From positions 1 through 64,000 of the forward strand of contig CAWAZL010000001.1 in the NCBI GenBank assembly GCA_963786495.1: DNA of 64,000 nt, read 5' to 3'. Below the pieces are notes generated by a model. That model was not told the origin of the DNA and ran no database searches. It saw only the letters and a program-made list of their open reading frames with translations. Position numbers and translations under genes: made by a program. Source of the DNA: JALZKA01 sp963786495. Its GTDB lineage: Bacteria > Actinomycetota > Thermoleophilia > Solirubrobacterales > 70-9. Shown here piece after piece: positions 63,729-64,000 of the stretch (position 1 is the first letter of the stretch; each line of letters starts with the position of its first letter).

Positions 63729-64000
63729 ATGAAACGAACGATTACTGTCGCTGCCGTCTGTGCCGGACTTGCCCTGGTTGGCGCTCCCAACGGCTCAGCC
63801 GCTGATGGCGAGAACAACGGCAAGGACGAGATCGCGAAGGCCTGTCACAAGCTCAAGCAGGCCGACAAGGACGCCTTCCGCGCGACGTACGGCCCCAAGC
63901 ACGCGATGAAGAACTGCAAGAAGGGCGAGGAGCCCGTCGCCAGCGAGACGACGCCGGCCGAGTTCAAGAACGCTTCTGAGGAGTGCCGCGCCGAGCGCGA
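63729..64000 (+). CDS. Secreted protein, partial at window end
   Basis: ATG 63729 with a strong AAGGAGG site. Signal peptide KRTITVAAVCAGLALVGAPNGSAA, then a charged helical sequence with spaced cysteines (AKACHKLKQADKDAFRATYG, MKNCKKGEE, EECRAERE). The gene runs past the window. Similar small Cys-containing exported proteins are common in this lineage; no known activity. The shared motif suggests it is a target of sigma copy B. Confidence 0.7.
   Translation, partial: MKRTITVAAVCAGLALVGAPNGSAADGENNGKDEIAKACHKLKQADKDAFRATYGPKHAMKNCKKGEEPVASETTPAEFKNASEECRAER

Overview
The window is high-GC actinobacterial chromosome. From 15.6 kb to 30.3 kb it carries, on the + strand, the actinobacterial housekeeping order rplY (ctc) - pth - mfd - (PpiC/SurA-type foldase) - mazG - eno - ftsB/divIC. 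Upstream and collinear with it lie ispE - glmU - prs. The isolated csrA, frequent GTG starts and many secreted beta-helix or Cys-rich proteins would fit a Thermoleophilia/Solirubrobacterales-like actinobacterium. That placement is an inference; there is no rRNA or other taxonomic marker here.

Region 1 (1-15635) is a giant inverted duplication folded at about 7823 inside ispE. The right arm (7835-15635) runs in the normal actinobacterial direction. The left arm (1-7811) is its reverse complement and stops where the window starts. Each arm holds ispE, a DedA-PAP2 membrane protein, an 80-residue membrane protein, a PucR/CdaR-type regulator, tRNA-Gln, glmU, prs and a secreted decapeptide-repeat protein. 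The outer 2.7 kb of each arm is nearly identical. The inner 5 kb differs at roughly one base in ten, and the right inner copy is riddled with single-base indels. A fold-back chimera of two related strains, introduced in amplification or assembly, is the most economical reading; a real inverted duplication is not excluded.

Region 2 (15.4-30.3 kb) holds a lipid-anchor-like NTF2-type protein, a glycerophosphodiester phosphodiesterase, a MauE-double-thioredoxin fusion, a frameshifted Cys-rich secreted protein, then the rplY-pth-mfd-mazG-eno-ftsB block with an enoyl-CoA hydratase and a beta-helix protein inserted.

Region 3 (30.4-41.2 kb) is a tightly packed + strand operon for a surface glycan: two large GT-C-like membrane proteins, two tandem P-loop sulfotransferase paralogues, a MurG/UGT-like glycosyltransferase, a third sulfotransferase and a Wzx-type flippase. 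Together they suggest synthesis, sulfation and export of an extracellular polysaccharide or glycolipid.

Region 4 (41.2-53.6 kb) is mixed: csrA, a staphylococcal-type nuclease, a large secreted beta-helix protein, two MBL-fold hydrolases, class I fructose-bisphosphate aldolase, a YbdK-type carboxylate-amine ligase, a zinc-ribbon pseudo-rhomboid, an O-methyltransferase, a GNAT protein, and a NarL-type response regulator with a soluble histidine kinase.

Region 5 (53.5-64.0 kb) is bracketed by two single-chain ECF sigma/anti-sigma fusions (53542-55062 and 62265-63668), each with sigma region 2, sigma region 4, an HxxxCxxC zinc-binding anti-sigma motif, a hydrophobic segment and a long low-complexity tail. 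Between them are tRNA-Leu, an SRPBCC protein, a frameshifted aldehyde dehydrogenase, two envelope proteins, a class III adenylate cyclase and a ThDP enzyme. The second sigma gene and the secreted-protein gene after it share an identically spaced promoter-like motif, so they may form an autoregulated cell-surface regulon.

Short dispersed palindromes (GGGGTCWGACCCC, nine copies) are scattered from 26 to 61 kb, several inside genes. No stretch above 300 bases lacks a gene; the longest gap is 51910-52193. No CRISPR array, rRNA, transposase or prophage was seen. Several single-base frameshifts lie in or beside C runs and probably reflect long-read consensus error.
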